This document shows positions 22,083-33,398 of a DNA stretch of 64,000 nt, in pieces. How positions within the stretch are numbered: position 1 is the stretch's first letter; each line of letters opens with the position of its first letter. The notes under the pieces were generated by a model. That model saw only the letters and a program-made list of their open reading frames with translations. It made no database searches and had not been told where the DNA came from. The translations under genes were made by a program, and so were the position numbers. Source of the stretch: Aphanomyces cochlioides (taxonomy: Eukaryota; Oomycota; Saprolegniomycetes; Saprolegniales; Verrucalvaceae); NCBI GenBank assembly GCA_019828595.1, contig JAHQRK010000002.1, positions 3,906,001 through 3,970,000 of the forward strand. Reading direction: 5' to 3'.

Positions 22083-24229
22083 TTAAGGTGCTTCTTGAAT
22101 GGACTGCGATGGTGGGCTCCACGTCGCGACGCCAAAGCGCTCTTGGATCACGATGAACGACATGACGAAATTGAGAAGTCTCTCCGCGAAGGGATCGTTT
22201 GTCGTCATGAAGCGAGTCATCAAGCCGTCGACAAACGACCAGTCCATCCAGCCCAAGCGTTTCACGGCTTGCTGCGTCACGGGCGATTTGATTTTTTTCC
22301 AGTGGTACGCTTGAGGGTCAAATTCCGACGGCGGGGCCATGAATCGCATCTTGACACGTTCGTAGATTTCGGGGGAGACGAATGGCTTGACGGCTTCGCG
22401 TAAGATCCACTTCTCGGTGAAAGTTCCCGTCGCCTCATCCACGCGAATCTTGACTTGTGGCGGGAGGCTGTTGACGTACGTTGTCAGTCGATAGTCGAGG
22501 AATGGCACGCGGCCTTCAATGGAATGCGCCATTTCACTGCGGTCGCCCACGTGGTTGCTCAAGTAATTTGGCAGAAATGTTCGCGTCTCGACGCAGAGAG
22601 CTGTGTGGAGAGGATGCCACTTGGTCTTTGCTTTCTGCCGCTCGATGGCGGTCAAACTCAGCGCAAAAGCTTCGCCAGGATTGGACGACACCGACTTGTC
22701 CACAAACAGCTGAGGGATCATGACGGTGAACCAATTTAGATTCCGAACGCCGTTGATGTCGTTGAGGAGTGCACGACCGCCTTAAAAAAACTCGTCCAGA
22801 GATGGCAGCTTCGCCTGGCTGACCTTGGCACGGTGGGCCTCGTCCCTCCTAGCGAGCTGGTCATGGCGAAAGGCATCCGAGAGTGTCGGCGGCGACGTTG
22901 GTTCTCTCACAAAGTCGTGTTGGAAAAACTGATAGCCGGCGAAATGCTCGTCCGGCCCTCGCCTACGCGCAGAGCCATGAGTTCGTCTGGATGGACTTGA
23001 CGGCGAATGACCAGTGAGGACGACTTTGTAGCCCGCGTCGCGGAGATACTCGGACAATAAAAACTTGGCCGTGCCGTTGAAATTCACAAGGGGAGCTTCC
23101 CAATGCCACACGGCGTCGTCGAATGCATCCGTCATCAATTCTTGCGTCGCGTGGAAGACATTGAACTTTGCCTTGACGTGCTTGGCGCTGCGTTCGGCAA
23201 CGGGGCTTTCATCGTAATGCTCGCCATGCACTGCCTACAACACAAGTGGTAACCAGTGATCGATAGCGTTGAATATTGAGTACCTTGTCGTCAAAGGCAA
23301 TGGTAAAGACATCAATCGTGGCGTCGGGATTCTTCTCACGAAGAACGGACAATGCCATGCCCATCACACTAGACGAGTCAATGCCACCACTACAACAATC
23401 CACTTTGAATGTTGTAGCCGTCAACTTGTCGTTACCTGAGATAGACAGCCACGGGGACATCACTGCGCAAGCGGCAGCGCACAGATTCGAGCAGACGAGC
23501 ACGGACACCTTCGATCATCTCATCCACCGATCGAGGGTCTGGGATGGTCTTGTCGGGATAGTCAGGCTCAAAGTAGATGTCAGTCGTGATCGTTCCAGTG
23601 GTGGTGACGGTCAAATAGCTCGCAGGACGGACTTTATTCACGCCACGAAAAATCGTGCGAGTGCCTGCAAAGACGTCATTGTCAGCAATGGACGCCACGT
23701 CTCATTCAGGTTTCCATCCCATGGCCAAGAATGCTTTCGCCTCCGACGCGACCATGAGGCGGTTGTTCACGATCGTGTAGAACAATGGCTTGGCGCCGAA
23801 TCGGTCGCGACCAACAATCAATCGCTGACGGATCGAGTCGTACAACACAAAGGCAAACTCGCCTTGCAAGTAGTCAAAGCAGTTGAGTCCATGCTCTTTG
23901 TAGAGATGGATGAGGATTTCCGAGTCGCTGTGCGTCTTGAAGACATGGCCTTGGCTTTCGAGGTCGGCTTGGATCGCTTCAAAGTCATAGAACTCGCCGT
24001 TGACGACCGCATGGATCGAGTTGGTTTCGTCGTGCATGGGCTGAGCTCCATGTTGGACATCCATGATGGAGAGTCGAGCATGGCCAAGACCGACTCCAGG
24101 CGCTGTCCAAACGCCTTGACCATCCGGACCACGATGGTGGATCAAATTCAGAGCAGCGGCAAGGTCAGGTGGAGGGGCGAAGTTTGCAGCCGACGATGAA
24201 AAGTCAAGGTAAGCGACGATGCCACATAT
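22083..24229 (-). pseudogene. ASNS: Asparagine synthetase copy 5, multiply disabled
   Basis: Gene order matches the other copies, but at least four lesions are visible. The start ATG is ATA (24227-24229, PICGIVAY). The same Trp-to-UGA change as in copy 2 occurs at 23702-23704. One nt is missing in the GEGSDE motif near 22966, and a GAA-to-TAA change is at 22782-22784. The exon 2 and exon 3 region with introns is nearly identical to copies 2 and 4. The last exon is of the copy 4 type (PTSPPTLSDAFRH). It is the most decayed of the complete-length copies. Confidence 0.92.
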
Positions 24230-25063
24230 GGGACGACAATTGAAAGGTGAAAATATGACATTTTTCAAGGGGGACAAGATTCCCATCATCCCACAACCGT
24301 GCAGCTAACGTCGTGGAAACGCAAGAGCGATAACCAGAGCAACTGAAAGCCTACCAAGAGGCTAAGCCGGTCTTTCAAGCTAGGGACGGCACTAATCTTT
24401 CATGGCTGTGATACACATCAAGTGCGGACAAAATTCTCGGACCGCCTTGGACTCCAAAGGGAGATGATTACTGAGTTCAATGAAGGTGTAAACGATGGAC
24501 ATCATCCAATGCTTGACTGTTGATCCGAATGCGATGCTTAAAAGGGCTGAATCGACAAGGATGATGGTTACTGGGCATCTGCGTAAACCAACTCGGGTCA
24601 ACAACGTCGTTGTATCGATTCCATCCTTCGACTTGGTCGTTCTGGTTTTTGTGATGGTCTCGGAGACACCTCACAGTGGATTCACTGGTCCAGTCGCAAT
24701 CATGATGGGTTGATCGCTTTTCGAGTCCATCGCGATAAAGTAGACAGACTCTTCCTGGAAGATAACCTTTGATCCAACCCAAGTTGGTCAGGACGGATAC
24801 CATCAAGCAAGACGAGAGTTGTAGAGAGGAGTCGACACTTAGTATGCCCCCCCATCTGCCCAGCAAGTCACTACTGATTTAGCTCTCACGAGACCACAGC
24901 TGCTCGGAAAGCTAAACCCCTACCGATGGAACTTGGAGACTCGAACAGCCGACGTCACCTTTCGTCAACACAAATGTGCACAATGTACGTTGAAACTCAC
25001 AGGGAATGAGGTTGTGTATCGTCTTGCACATGAAATAAATGATCGCATGACCTGATTGTTTCT
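24230..25063. other. Spacer between copy 5 and USP39
   Basis: No recognisable gene. Short - strand frames (24392-24866) show no known domain. Confidence 0.5.
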
Positions 25064-26787
25064 CTATTTTCGTTCGTAAATCAAAATGTACGACTCGGAG
25101 ATGCTGATCAATTGTGGCATGGTTTCTTGGACGTGGAGATCTTGGACTTCGTACCACTGATCCGTTGCACGGCTGTGAATATGGACGCGATACGTGCCAT
25201 CTGCCAGTGGATCCATGTTGACAGCGGTTGTATCTTTTCCAATCGTAACGGGGCTGTCGTGGCAAATATTGGCAATCAAGTTGTATTTGGTCTGAGATGC
25301 TTTCTCTACCGCAACATAGACGTGTTCGAGCAGATCCGATCGGTCGACGATTCCATTTGGAGAGCCACCGCAATGTGTCAAGAGGGCTTTCAGCTCTTTG
25401 ATCGACATTTCTTGAATTTCTTCGCGCGATGGAAGCCGCGACGCAACGTAATCGTTGAGCTCCAAGTTTTTAATAGGAAAGTTGACAATTGTCGGGTTCT
25501 TCTCGACGAAGAAGTTGTTCTTCGTGAAACGATGGATGTGAAAAATCAAATACGGCGGCAGCGACTCAATCGAGTACTGCTTTTCTTGCCGCAGTGCACC
25601 TTGCAATACGTGCTACAATAGCAATCAAATCATGAATGGACGACGAAAAATTTTACCGTGACTTTTTGGCCGTCGTATTTTTCCAGGACTGTGAAGAGAG
25701 GCACTTGAGGGATAACATTGCCTCCTTGGGAGTCTTTAAACAGCGGTGTTGGTGGCAAGTCGAGTGATAAATGTCTATGATGCAAGTCAGGATGGCATTT
25801 TCAGCAGCCTGAGCGTACAAGAATGGAATAGTTGTAGCAGCAGGAACTTCATCGATGTTTTCCGTCACTGTGGTGACATTTACCATGCCTTGGAAGACTT
25901 TGTGGATGATGGATGAGCCTGGCGTCTTGGTACCGCCTAGACCCTACGCAATTGCATGAATTTATTAGCGCCAACCTGGAGACATACCCGATGGAGTTCA
26001 TTGAGAAACCACGAGAGAAACTCCAGCGCATCGCTTTGCTTTCCAATGTGGAAACGTTTTTTGCTGACAACGGAAATAGCTTGAATAATTTCATGCGGAC
26101 TAATCTACATTTACACCCAAGATGAGAATAACATTCGGAGTATAGAAGGAATACCGTGTTCTTGATGTTGTGGGGACTCCACACCTTGCGCATCATTTCT
26201 CCAAACCGAAGCACAAGGACAGACCGCGTCTTGGCCACTTTTTGCATGTAATTTTCAGGTTGGAGGAAATAATCGCGAAGTGGCGGAACATGAGCCAGCG
26301 CTTGAAGAATTACCGAGATGTAGTCTGTCTTTTTTAGATTGTTGAGCCCGACAAAGCCTGGCAAATAAGACACGCCAAAGCTGTCTTGCGCCAGTGAGCG
26401 GTTTGTATCAAGGGCTTCAATCTGTTGCTTGGTAAATGTCGGTCGAAGCGCATTTTTGATCGGAGCAAGGGACAAATCAGTTACTTCGTAATTGTCTGGC
26501 AAACAGTAGATCTTGTCGGTCTGAAGGTTGATAAAAACATGATGAAAGCTCTGCACGGAGTGCGTATACGCGTGTGTATTAGGTCCTCGTCCTTGGAAAT
26601 ACTTGCCGCAGACAAGACAGGCGTAAGCGTTTTGGTCGGACAAGCTGATCGAGCACACTTTTTCAAAGTCAAAATCGAGAAGTTGCGGACGGATCGTATC
26701 TAGATATGGACATTTCTTGCGCTCATTCTTTCTCACAGGTTGCTCTTCGTCGTCGGAAGCTGGGTCGTGCAGTTCCTTGCGCTTCAT
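25064..26787 (-). CDS. USP39: USP39/Sad1-like U4/U6.U5 tri-snRNP protein
   Basis: In eukaryotes this protein acts in the nucleus in assembly of the spliceosomal tri-snRNP. Exons are 26155-26787, 25988-26104, 25819-25943, 25657-25774 and 25064-25612; introns are 44-50 nt, GT-AG, and phases close to 513 residues. The N-terminal zinc-finger UBP domain shows YACLVCGKYFQGRG and THSVQSFHHVFINL. The peptidase-like domain follows (GFVGLNNLKKTDYISVILQ). The position of the catalytic Cys of active ubiquitin proteases is Asp here (KKTDY), and GTYRVHIH replaces the usual His box, as expected for this catalytically dead family. RFTKNNFFVEKNPTIVNFPI is strongly conserved. The start chosen is MKRKELHDPA; an in-frame ATG 21 codons upstream would add an unlikely leader. 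Confidence 0.95.
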
Positions 26788-27341
26788 GATTGTCCTGTTG
26801 GCCCAAGTTGTATGTGTGGCTGTCCAAAATGCAATCCGGATAACTTGCAACTTATATCCGTATTATTTTAGTCTGTCTAGACAGTGCAGTTTTCAATTTA
26901 TCATAGCAGACATACAAAATACAAGTATAAACAGATGTAGATCAATATCAAGCCAAAATTGCAACAAAACTGCCGCCGATACCAGCTCTTCTTCCACTAT
27001 TACTTGCTTGCGTCCAGAAGCAACCAAGAGGTGATCTACTTGCTAGATCAAGGCGCATTGTGTCGTCCAACGTTTCATCAATAAAATTGGTCTAATAAAC
27101 TCTTTAATTCAATAAACTGATAAAATGCAAGTACCCAGGTATAAATTTTCAAAATGGATTATTTTAACCTTAGAAATTTCTCTCAAAATACTCGCTTAAA
27201 GTTACATGTACATCTTCTTGCTCTGAAGAATTGCCCGTTTGGTCATTTTCCTCGTGCGCAATGTCGTACTATAGTCATTACAGGTAGGCTAGGTGAGCTT
27301 GTAGGCTCTCAGGAACACCCGAAAGGGTTACCCTACTATAA
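26788..27341. other. 5' intergenic of USP39
   Basis: Nothing is recognised beyond the USP39 promoter region and the left flank of the Harbinger element (TAA target duplication at 27339-27341). Confidence 0.5.
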
Positions 27342-27654
27342 GGGCGTGTTCGATAATTTCTTGATTTTTGATCCAGAATGCTTGTAGTTCATGATCTGAC
27401 TTTTGGCAAAGTTGATTTCAGCCAGTGGAGTTGATCAAGGAAAATCAGTTGAATCGAACACTCTTTCGTCAGGTTGATTCAGTCACTCGCCTTGAACTGC
27501 CAAATATAATACACTGTCAAATTGACTAAACAAAGAAGAAAATTTACTTTTAGAGGTGGGCGTGGAATGTTTGGTTGTGAAAAGCTCAGTGTGAAAAGAC
27601 GATTGAATCAAGCACAACACTTTGCGTCAGGTGCTCAAGGATTGACAAGTCAAG

Positions 27655-28100
27655 TGCATCCTGGTCAGACGAACTGGAAATCGAGCTCATTGTTGCTTAC
27701 AAGCAAGCCATCCGCAATCCTCGTTTCGTTTGCTCTGGTGGGAAGAATCTTCGCTCGGCCGGTTGGGCAAAGGTTTTGGAAGACTTGAAAGGACAGGGGG
27801 CCATCGAAAACGCGGGTCAGCTTCAGTCTAAATGGCGCCGCCTTAAGACTGAATGGCTAGACTACAACTATTTGGTCCAGTTGTCTGGTTTTGGTGATGG
27901 TTTCTCGGATGAAAAGTGGGCAGTGGCCCAGGAAAACTCAAGTTGTCACGATTCCGGGATAAACCGTTCGTTCACTACGATGCCATGTCAAATATAATTG
28001 GAGATAGCATGGCAACGGGCGAAGATATTACCTCAGTGGAGGATATCTTGCAATCCAAATCTGGGTCGAATGCATTGAATGTCGGGGATCTTTGATGATG
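27655..28100 (+). pseudogene. Myb/SANT-like accessory protein of the Harbinger element
   Basis: One frame reads WSDELEIELIVAYKQAIR, then SAGWAKVLEDLKGQ, LQSKWRRLKTEWLDYNYLVQ and SGFGDGFSDEKWA. This is the pattern of the Myb/SANT-like DNA-binding domain found with Harbinger transposases. A frame change near 27935 is needed to continue into FRDKPFVHYDAMSNIIG, so the gene is broken or a small intron is missed. In Harbinger systems such proteins help bring the transposase to the ends; that role is inferred here. Confidence 0.65.
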
Positions 28101-28382
28101 CGGCAAAGCGAGCCAAAATTTGTACAACTTGAAAAAGAACAGAAAGCGAAAACAAGATGACTCACTTGCCAAGTCCCAGTGAACGAGAGACAAGCACATT
28201 GCCAGCATGAATTGGAATTTGCGAATGCTTACAACGCTGTACACCGCCAAGAATGGATTGACAGATTTGTTGCAAACCGAGCCACAAGGCTCTCCAAATG
28301 ACTCAGGTGATGAAAGTAAGGATGATTAGACTGCCTAGCAATAGAAAGAGTTAACTGTAGTTAATCAAATCAAGATATCATT

Positions 28383-29664
28383 CTAATCATCATTAAGATA
28401 CAACTCATAGACGTTCCACATATCCATGGCAATTGTATCGCGCCAGCAACTAGCATCGGTTGATGTTGTCATTTCAACTTCAAGCAAGTCAGCGGCGGCA
28501 TTTTCCTCGTCGTCGTCGAGGACTGCTTGCGTCAATTCAGTTGCAACAACATCAGGCCGACACGACAGTATAAAATTCTGCAATGCACAGCAAGTGTGAA
28601 CAATATGATTCACTGTGCCCATTTCACATTCAATTGGTTTTCCCAATATTCTCCACTTTCGCTTCAGCAGACCAAATGCTTGTTCGACAATGATACGGGC
28701 TTTGGAATGCCTGTAATTAAAGATTTCACGGAAATTGCTCGGTCGCGCTTCAACACTGTCCGACCATTCTCTCAAATGATATCTAATTACAATGTCAAGA
28801 TAAACAAAGAGATCATTGCCTTGTAGAGCGATAAGGAGTAAGAACGGATCGTGTCAAACTGTACCCGGCATCGCCCAAGTAGAACATGCCACTGGGGATA
28901 TTCGTGAAAAATTGCGGACAATGATCCAAGACGAAGCCGTCACTTGCGCAACCCTCAGCACCAGGGTAAACAGCAAGGAAACGGCCTTTGGAGTCGACAA
29001 TGCCAAGTACATTGGTTGATGTTTACCCGTGCCTAACATCATTAATCATAGAATACATATGCTAATACTACCTGCTTCGATATCTGTCGGTGAGCTCATG
29101 TGGAACAGTGATTGGCACGTGTGTACCGTCAATGGCGCCGATACAACCGCGGAAGCAGGGGTCCATGACATATTTATTGAAATCTTGTATAGTCCTTTCA
29201 ATTCGACGTTTTTCGTTTACATCGCCTCCATAAAATCCATTTTCTGCAAGGCCCCTTAAAATAGCCAGCATGCCAATGTGCCTGTATTCATGAATTCTGG
29301 AGAATCCTTTGTCAACAAAGAACTGTTCCTGTGCTCGCACACTTGCACCTGTGGCCATCCAGTGCACAGCCACACACACCACTGTTTTGACACACAAACG
29401 ATCACCGATGTAGGGACGGCTCATTTCGACGAGAGATTCAAGCTCATCTGCCCCCATTCGAAAATTGTCGGCGACAATTCTGTCTCCTCCATCGCATAAG
29501 AGGGTCTTTTGAGCTTCCAGAGGTTGCATGTACGAGACATTGGGACGAATAAAGCGCTCTTCTGGGAAACATGGTGCGTTGGCTTCATCACAATAAGCAG
29601 CCACCGCAGATACGGCCAAGCATGACGCCATGAGCAGAATGTCTTCGTCACCATCCGAGTCCAT
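28383..29664 (-). pseudogene. HARBI1-like DDE transposase, one in-frame stop
   Basis: Exons are 29072-29664, 28820-29032 and 28383-28782. Intron 1 is GT-AG (39 nt); intron 2 has GC-AG ends (37 nt). Phases close to 401 residues. All catalytic blocks are present: IGAIDGTHVPI (first Asp), YLGDAGYSLT (second Asp) and IIVEQAFGLLKRKWRIL (Glu). A TAA just after the first splice junction (in RHG-stop-TSTNVLG) interrupts exon 2. Apart from that codon the enzyme looks complete. It may be a recently silenced copy, or the splice site may differ from my reading. Confidence 0.82.
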
Positions 29665-30022
29665 TGGAAGAATGGCTGCAAACTGCCTTTCTTTATCAAG
29701 TCAAACTACCTACATTTTTCATCAACACTCCAAAAATCAACCCCCTATGGCCTGGCGAGGTAGATTCCAGTTTTCTTGATTTACGTTCACTCTGAATCAA
29801 AGAAAATAATCCACTCGTGTTCGACATACAGATGATTTTTGTGCATAGACACGCAATAATCAACTTTTCGGTTCAGAATCAAGAGAATCAACCAAAATCG
29901 AACACGCCCTAATAGAACTGATTCTGATAGAAAATAAGATTTGACAGGTTTTTAGGTGTTCGTGGCTGTTCTTAAATCGAGGGCATTTTGAAAATTTTAC
30001 TCGAGAGAAGGACATAGGACGG

Positions 30023-31900
30023 ATGGAGATGGAAGATGACTCGTTGCTGCTCCTGCCCAGTGGGGAAGGCGCAAGCGTGGATCTTCTGCATGCGAATGAA
30101 GCCTCCAATGAGTACAACAACACGGAGCACGAGAATCCGGAAACGAAAGGCCGAAAGCGAGAACGATTGACCTTGGGACAGAAGCGCCAAGTGGTCGATT
30201 TGGCATCGAGCAACCAGTTCACCCACCGAGTACGTTGTTGCATTCCATGACTCTCGACGCATTTGCTACTACTCAACGTGTAGGAGCTGGCGGAAAAGTT
30301 TCAAGTTGGGCGCACGACCATCACAAACATTTGCAAAAACACGGAATTAATTCGCAATGAGACGGACTCCGCCGACATTGTCAAGAAGAAGCGCAAGACG
30401 ACGAAATGCACGTACGATCTCAAAATCTTGGATGAAGCGCTGCATAAATGGCGCATGGAGGTCAAAGTGAGCAATCCTGAAGTCAAAATGACCGGCGCAA
30501 CGCTCCAAAACAAAGCGATGCAACTGGCGCACAGCATGCTGGCCGACCCATACATCCGATTGCCTGAAAAAGTTCAAGCCGCATTGAGCAAATTCAGTGC
30601 ATCAAACGGCTGGTTGGACGGATATCGAACTCGGTTTGGAAGTTTTAGTACGCGCTTGACCAGCGACCAGACCGTGATAAAGCAAGTGGACTTCCAAACG
30701 CGGCTCCGTGAGATCCACCACATCTTGGACAACGTCGACCCCCAAGACATTTGGACTGGTAGTGAATTCGCGCTCGTTTCCAAGCCGCCATCTGCCACAC
30801 AGCCAGAAACTAGTCGTTTGACCGTCTCGCTCTTTGTAAATGCCGCTGGCGAAACGTTCGACCTCCAGGTCATTGGCACAGAACGTGGTGGTGGCCCCCC
30901 TTGCGATATGGAAGCGCTCGACTTGCGTGAAAAGTTCCGTATCATGTACGATGTGTCCAAGACGGGTTGGCAAGTCGCGCATACTTGCATGCATGTCCTC
31001 AAGCAGCTCAATGCACTCGCCAAGTCACGGAAACGCCACTTCCACGTCATTTTGGACAGCGCCGTGCCGCATGTGAAGGCCGCTATGATGCTTGACTCGC
31101 TCGGCGACCAGCGGACCTTTTTCTTGTATGAGTCGCTGCGCATTTTGTTCTTGCCGCCAAATTTCAACCTCGCCAAATGCCATCCACTCCATCTTGGACT
31201 CATTACGACGTTCAAAGCGCGCTTCCGATACGAAGAATTGGATGCACTCTTTAGCCGATGCCGCAACCAAGCAAGTTTGATGGACCCACAGCTCCAATGG
31301 ACATTAAAGAATGTCCTCCACTGGCTCAGCGTCGCATTGCACAGCCTGGAACCTAGCGATATCGTCTCGACGTGGATTCAAAGCGGTTTGCTGCCCAGTT
31401 CGACCGTAGCCTCTGTCATGTCATACCACCGAGTCAGTGCACGTCCCAGCAATGCTGTTGACGATCTCCAGTGGCTCTTGACGGAAATCGCTGCGCAAAT
31501 GCCACCATTTCTTCCTTGGATTGGCATCCCCGAAGCAAACGCTCAATTATGGATTGACATGGAAGGCAAAGCGTCTGTCACTGACCCTGGCGTTGACGAT
31601 GTGCAAATTATTCGCAGCGTGTTGGTCAAGCATGGGTACTTGGAAGTACGTCGACTCTTTTCGTCTTGCACCGCTCTTAACATTGAAATTGTGTAGATGC
31701 GTCCTGGGAATCTCGAAGAATCTGTTGAGGGCATCGTCTCGTCTTCGACGAACGTCAGCGAACCTGCGCCAAACAAGCGAGATGTATGGGAAGCGATCGA
31801 TTTGCTTAAACGCTACGTCCGTGTCTCCGGCCAAGCGCCGCATATTCCATCCATCGTCGCGCTCAATGCGCTCAAGAGCTCGACAGCCAACTTGTCCTAA
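30023..31900 (+). CDS. Pogo/CENP-B-like protein, probably a domesticated transposase
   Basis: Exons are 30023-30229, 30284-31645 and 31697-31900, with introns of 54 and 51 nt, giving 590 residues. The order is an N-terminal helix-turn-helix (RLTLGQKRQVVDLASS, ELAEKFQVGRTTITNI), a CENPB-type HTH (MLADPYIRLPEKVQAALSKF, NGWLDGYRTRF), then a DDE_1-like domain. In that domain the first acidic residue (usually in DETG) is Ser in IWTGSEFAL near 228, the second is kept (HVILDSAVPH, about 327), and the third (usual PLDQG) is His in CHPLHLGLI, about 370. The frame is intact over 1.8 kb, with no TIRs seen nearby and a host-like location between genes, so a retained DNA-binding role after loss of transposition is likely. 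The target is unknown. Confidence 0.85.
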
Positions 31901-32009
31901 ACAACCCCCTGCATCCCTTAGCCCCTTCAACCCCAAATTGTAAAAACCCTCAACCTTGTAACCACTGCACCCCTCAAGACTATTGAAGCAGCAATGATTT
32001 ATATGTTAG

Positions 32010-33398
32010 TTATGCGATTATTGGAGCCATCATCTTGCTTTCTTCTTCCATGACAAGCGTCTCGATATGGCGTTGTTTCTTGGCATATTGCATGAGTGTC
32101 CGCAGCGCTGAGCCAAGCCAATCGCGGTGGTCGCGGCTCTGTGTCTCCAAATCCAATGTCCGGTGGCCAAACACGACGCTCAATGAACAATCTCGTCGCG
32201 AGGCAGCCGCCACCGCATCTGTGTCATATTTGGAAAACACAGGCGTCTGTCGCCCGTCCGTGACGGAGACGGCAAGTGCCAGATCGACGGGGGCTGAAAA
32301 CCCCCCACGCTTGTGTTCCCACTGCAGTGTGCCATACGGGTGACACACGAGTCGCGTCGCATGAGGACCTCCGCGTCGACCAAACTTCATCAACGGGCTG
32401 AACATGTTGACGGCTTGGACGAGATAATACCGATGGGGGCCTCCAAAGCGGAAAGCAAGCTCGACAATCTTCCACCGCGCTCCATCAATGTCTGGCTGTG
32501 CTGGTGGTGTCGGCACATGTACCTTGGGCTTCATCTTGTGAATGCTGAGCCGCCGAAGCGAGCCTGCCACTGATGTCATGAGCCTTGAAAAGTTCTTGTC
32601 GGCCACTGCAGGGGCTGGCTGTGGTGTGAAATCGTCTGGGGGAGGATGTGAAACACCCCGACGACGCATGGGAGGCATGCCCGTGACGGCTGATGGTTGA
32701 AGCGACTGCTGGGCGCAATCTCGTCGAAGGTTGAGCACGAGATTCCGCATGCTTGTGGTGAGCACGTCACTTCGTTCGTCTGCACTGTCAATTGAGGACT
32801 CGATCACGCGTGAAGCAGTGTCGTCGGAGGAGGAAAGAGGGTCTGACGGGCATATCAGCCTGGCTCTTGAATCCTCGTTGTTGTCTTCTGTTGTCAAGTC
32901 GGAGAGAGCTCCTGTCGCTCCACTTCCGGGATCGTTCTGTTGGATGTGCCACACGAGATTTTGCACGCTATCTCGTAGATTGTCTGGGTCGATGATTGCC
33001 TCTTCGTCAATGAGTATCGGGGGTGATGCGGGTTCCTCGGGTTTGGCGAGAGGAAACGGCGGGGCAAACGTGGCATGGAGGAATTTGAATGTCGTGACGA
33101 GAATCGCATCATGGGACGGTCGGGGGCTTATGCTGCGCCTTGCGTGGCGATCCGCACGACTCTGTCGTCTCGGCGAATTGTTTGTCCATTCCATGACTGT
33201 CGAGACAGGCGTGAACGGCATCGGAACGGGCGATGGCGACGGTGACGACGCATATGGATCATGTTCGTCGTCCAGCATTTCGGCATAGTTGTGTCCTCGC
33301 AAGATCGCCGTGAGCTTGCCAAAGATATCAGCACCAGGCGACGTTCCAGCTTGGATGGATTCTCTCCATCGCGTCGGCCTGGGCCGCGTATGTTCCAT
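32010..33398 (-). CDS. PH-like domain protein with disordered N-terminal half
   Basis: A single exon encodes 462 residues. The first 270 or so are low-complexity, rich in Ser, Pro and Asp, with SP motifs (SPSPSPVPMPF, RRSISPRPS) that could be phosphorylated. The C-terminal 150 residues look like a pleckstrin-homology-type fold: FGRRGGPHATRLVCHPYGTLQWEH, LALAVSVTDGRQTPVF, a basic RRDCSLSVVF strand, and DHRDWLGSALRTLMQ, where the Trp in the last helix is the conserved PH residue. Phosphoinositide or membrane binding is an inference. It ends 109 bp from the end of the convergent CENP-B-like gene. Confidence 0.8.
   Translation of the reverse strand: MEHTRPRPTRWRESIQAGTSPGADIFGKLTAILRGHNYAEMLDDEHDPYASSPSPSPVPMPFTPVSTVMEWTNNSPRRQSRADRHARRSISPRPSHDAILVTTFKFLHATFAPPFPLAKPEEPASPPILIDEEAIIDPDNLRDSVQNLVWHIQQNDPGSGATGALSDLTTEDNNEDSRARLICPSDPLSSSDDTASRVIESSIDSADERSDVLTTSMRNLVLNLRRDCAQQSLQPSAVTGMPPMRRRGVSHPPPDDFTPQPAPAVADKNFSRLMTSVAGSLRRLSIHKMKPKVHVPTPPAQPDIDGARWKIVELAFRFGGPHRYYLVQAVNMFSPLMKFGRRGGPHATRLVCHPYGTLQWEHKRGGFSAPVDLALAVSVTDGRQTPVFSKYDTDAVAAASRRDCSLSVVFGHRTLDLETQSRDHRDWLGSALRTLMQYAKKQRHIETLVMEEESKMMAPIIA

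Larger units (their letters stand above)
27342..29909. mobile_element. PIF/Harbinger transposon, nearly complete, 2.57 kb
   Basis: The ends GGGCGTGTTCGAT and ATCGAACACGCCC are inverted repeats flanked by TAA on both sides (27339-27341, 29910-29912), a typical TWA target duplication. The element holds a Myb/SANT-like gene (+) and a HARBI1-type transposase (-) in convergent order. Confidence 0.9.

Noticed and set aside
22782..23231. Continuous frame through intron 3 of copy 5 as a new fused exon
   Set aside because: The read-through arises from a 2-nt gain in the intron and a 1-nt loss in the exon, and a TAA follows; surrounding lesions mark it as a pseudogene.
32731..33288. 185-codon frame antisense to the PH-like gene
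   Set aside because: Low-complexity shadow of a Ser/Pro-rich frame; no motif.
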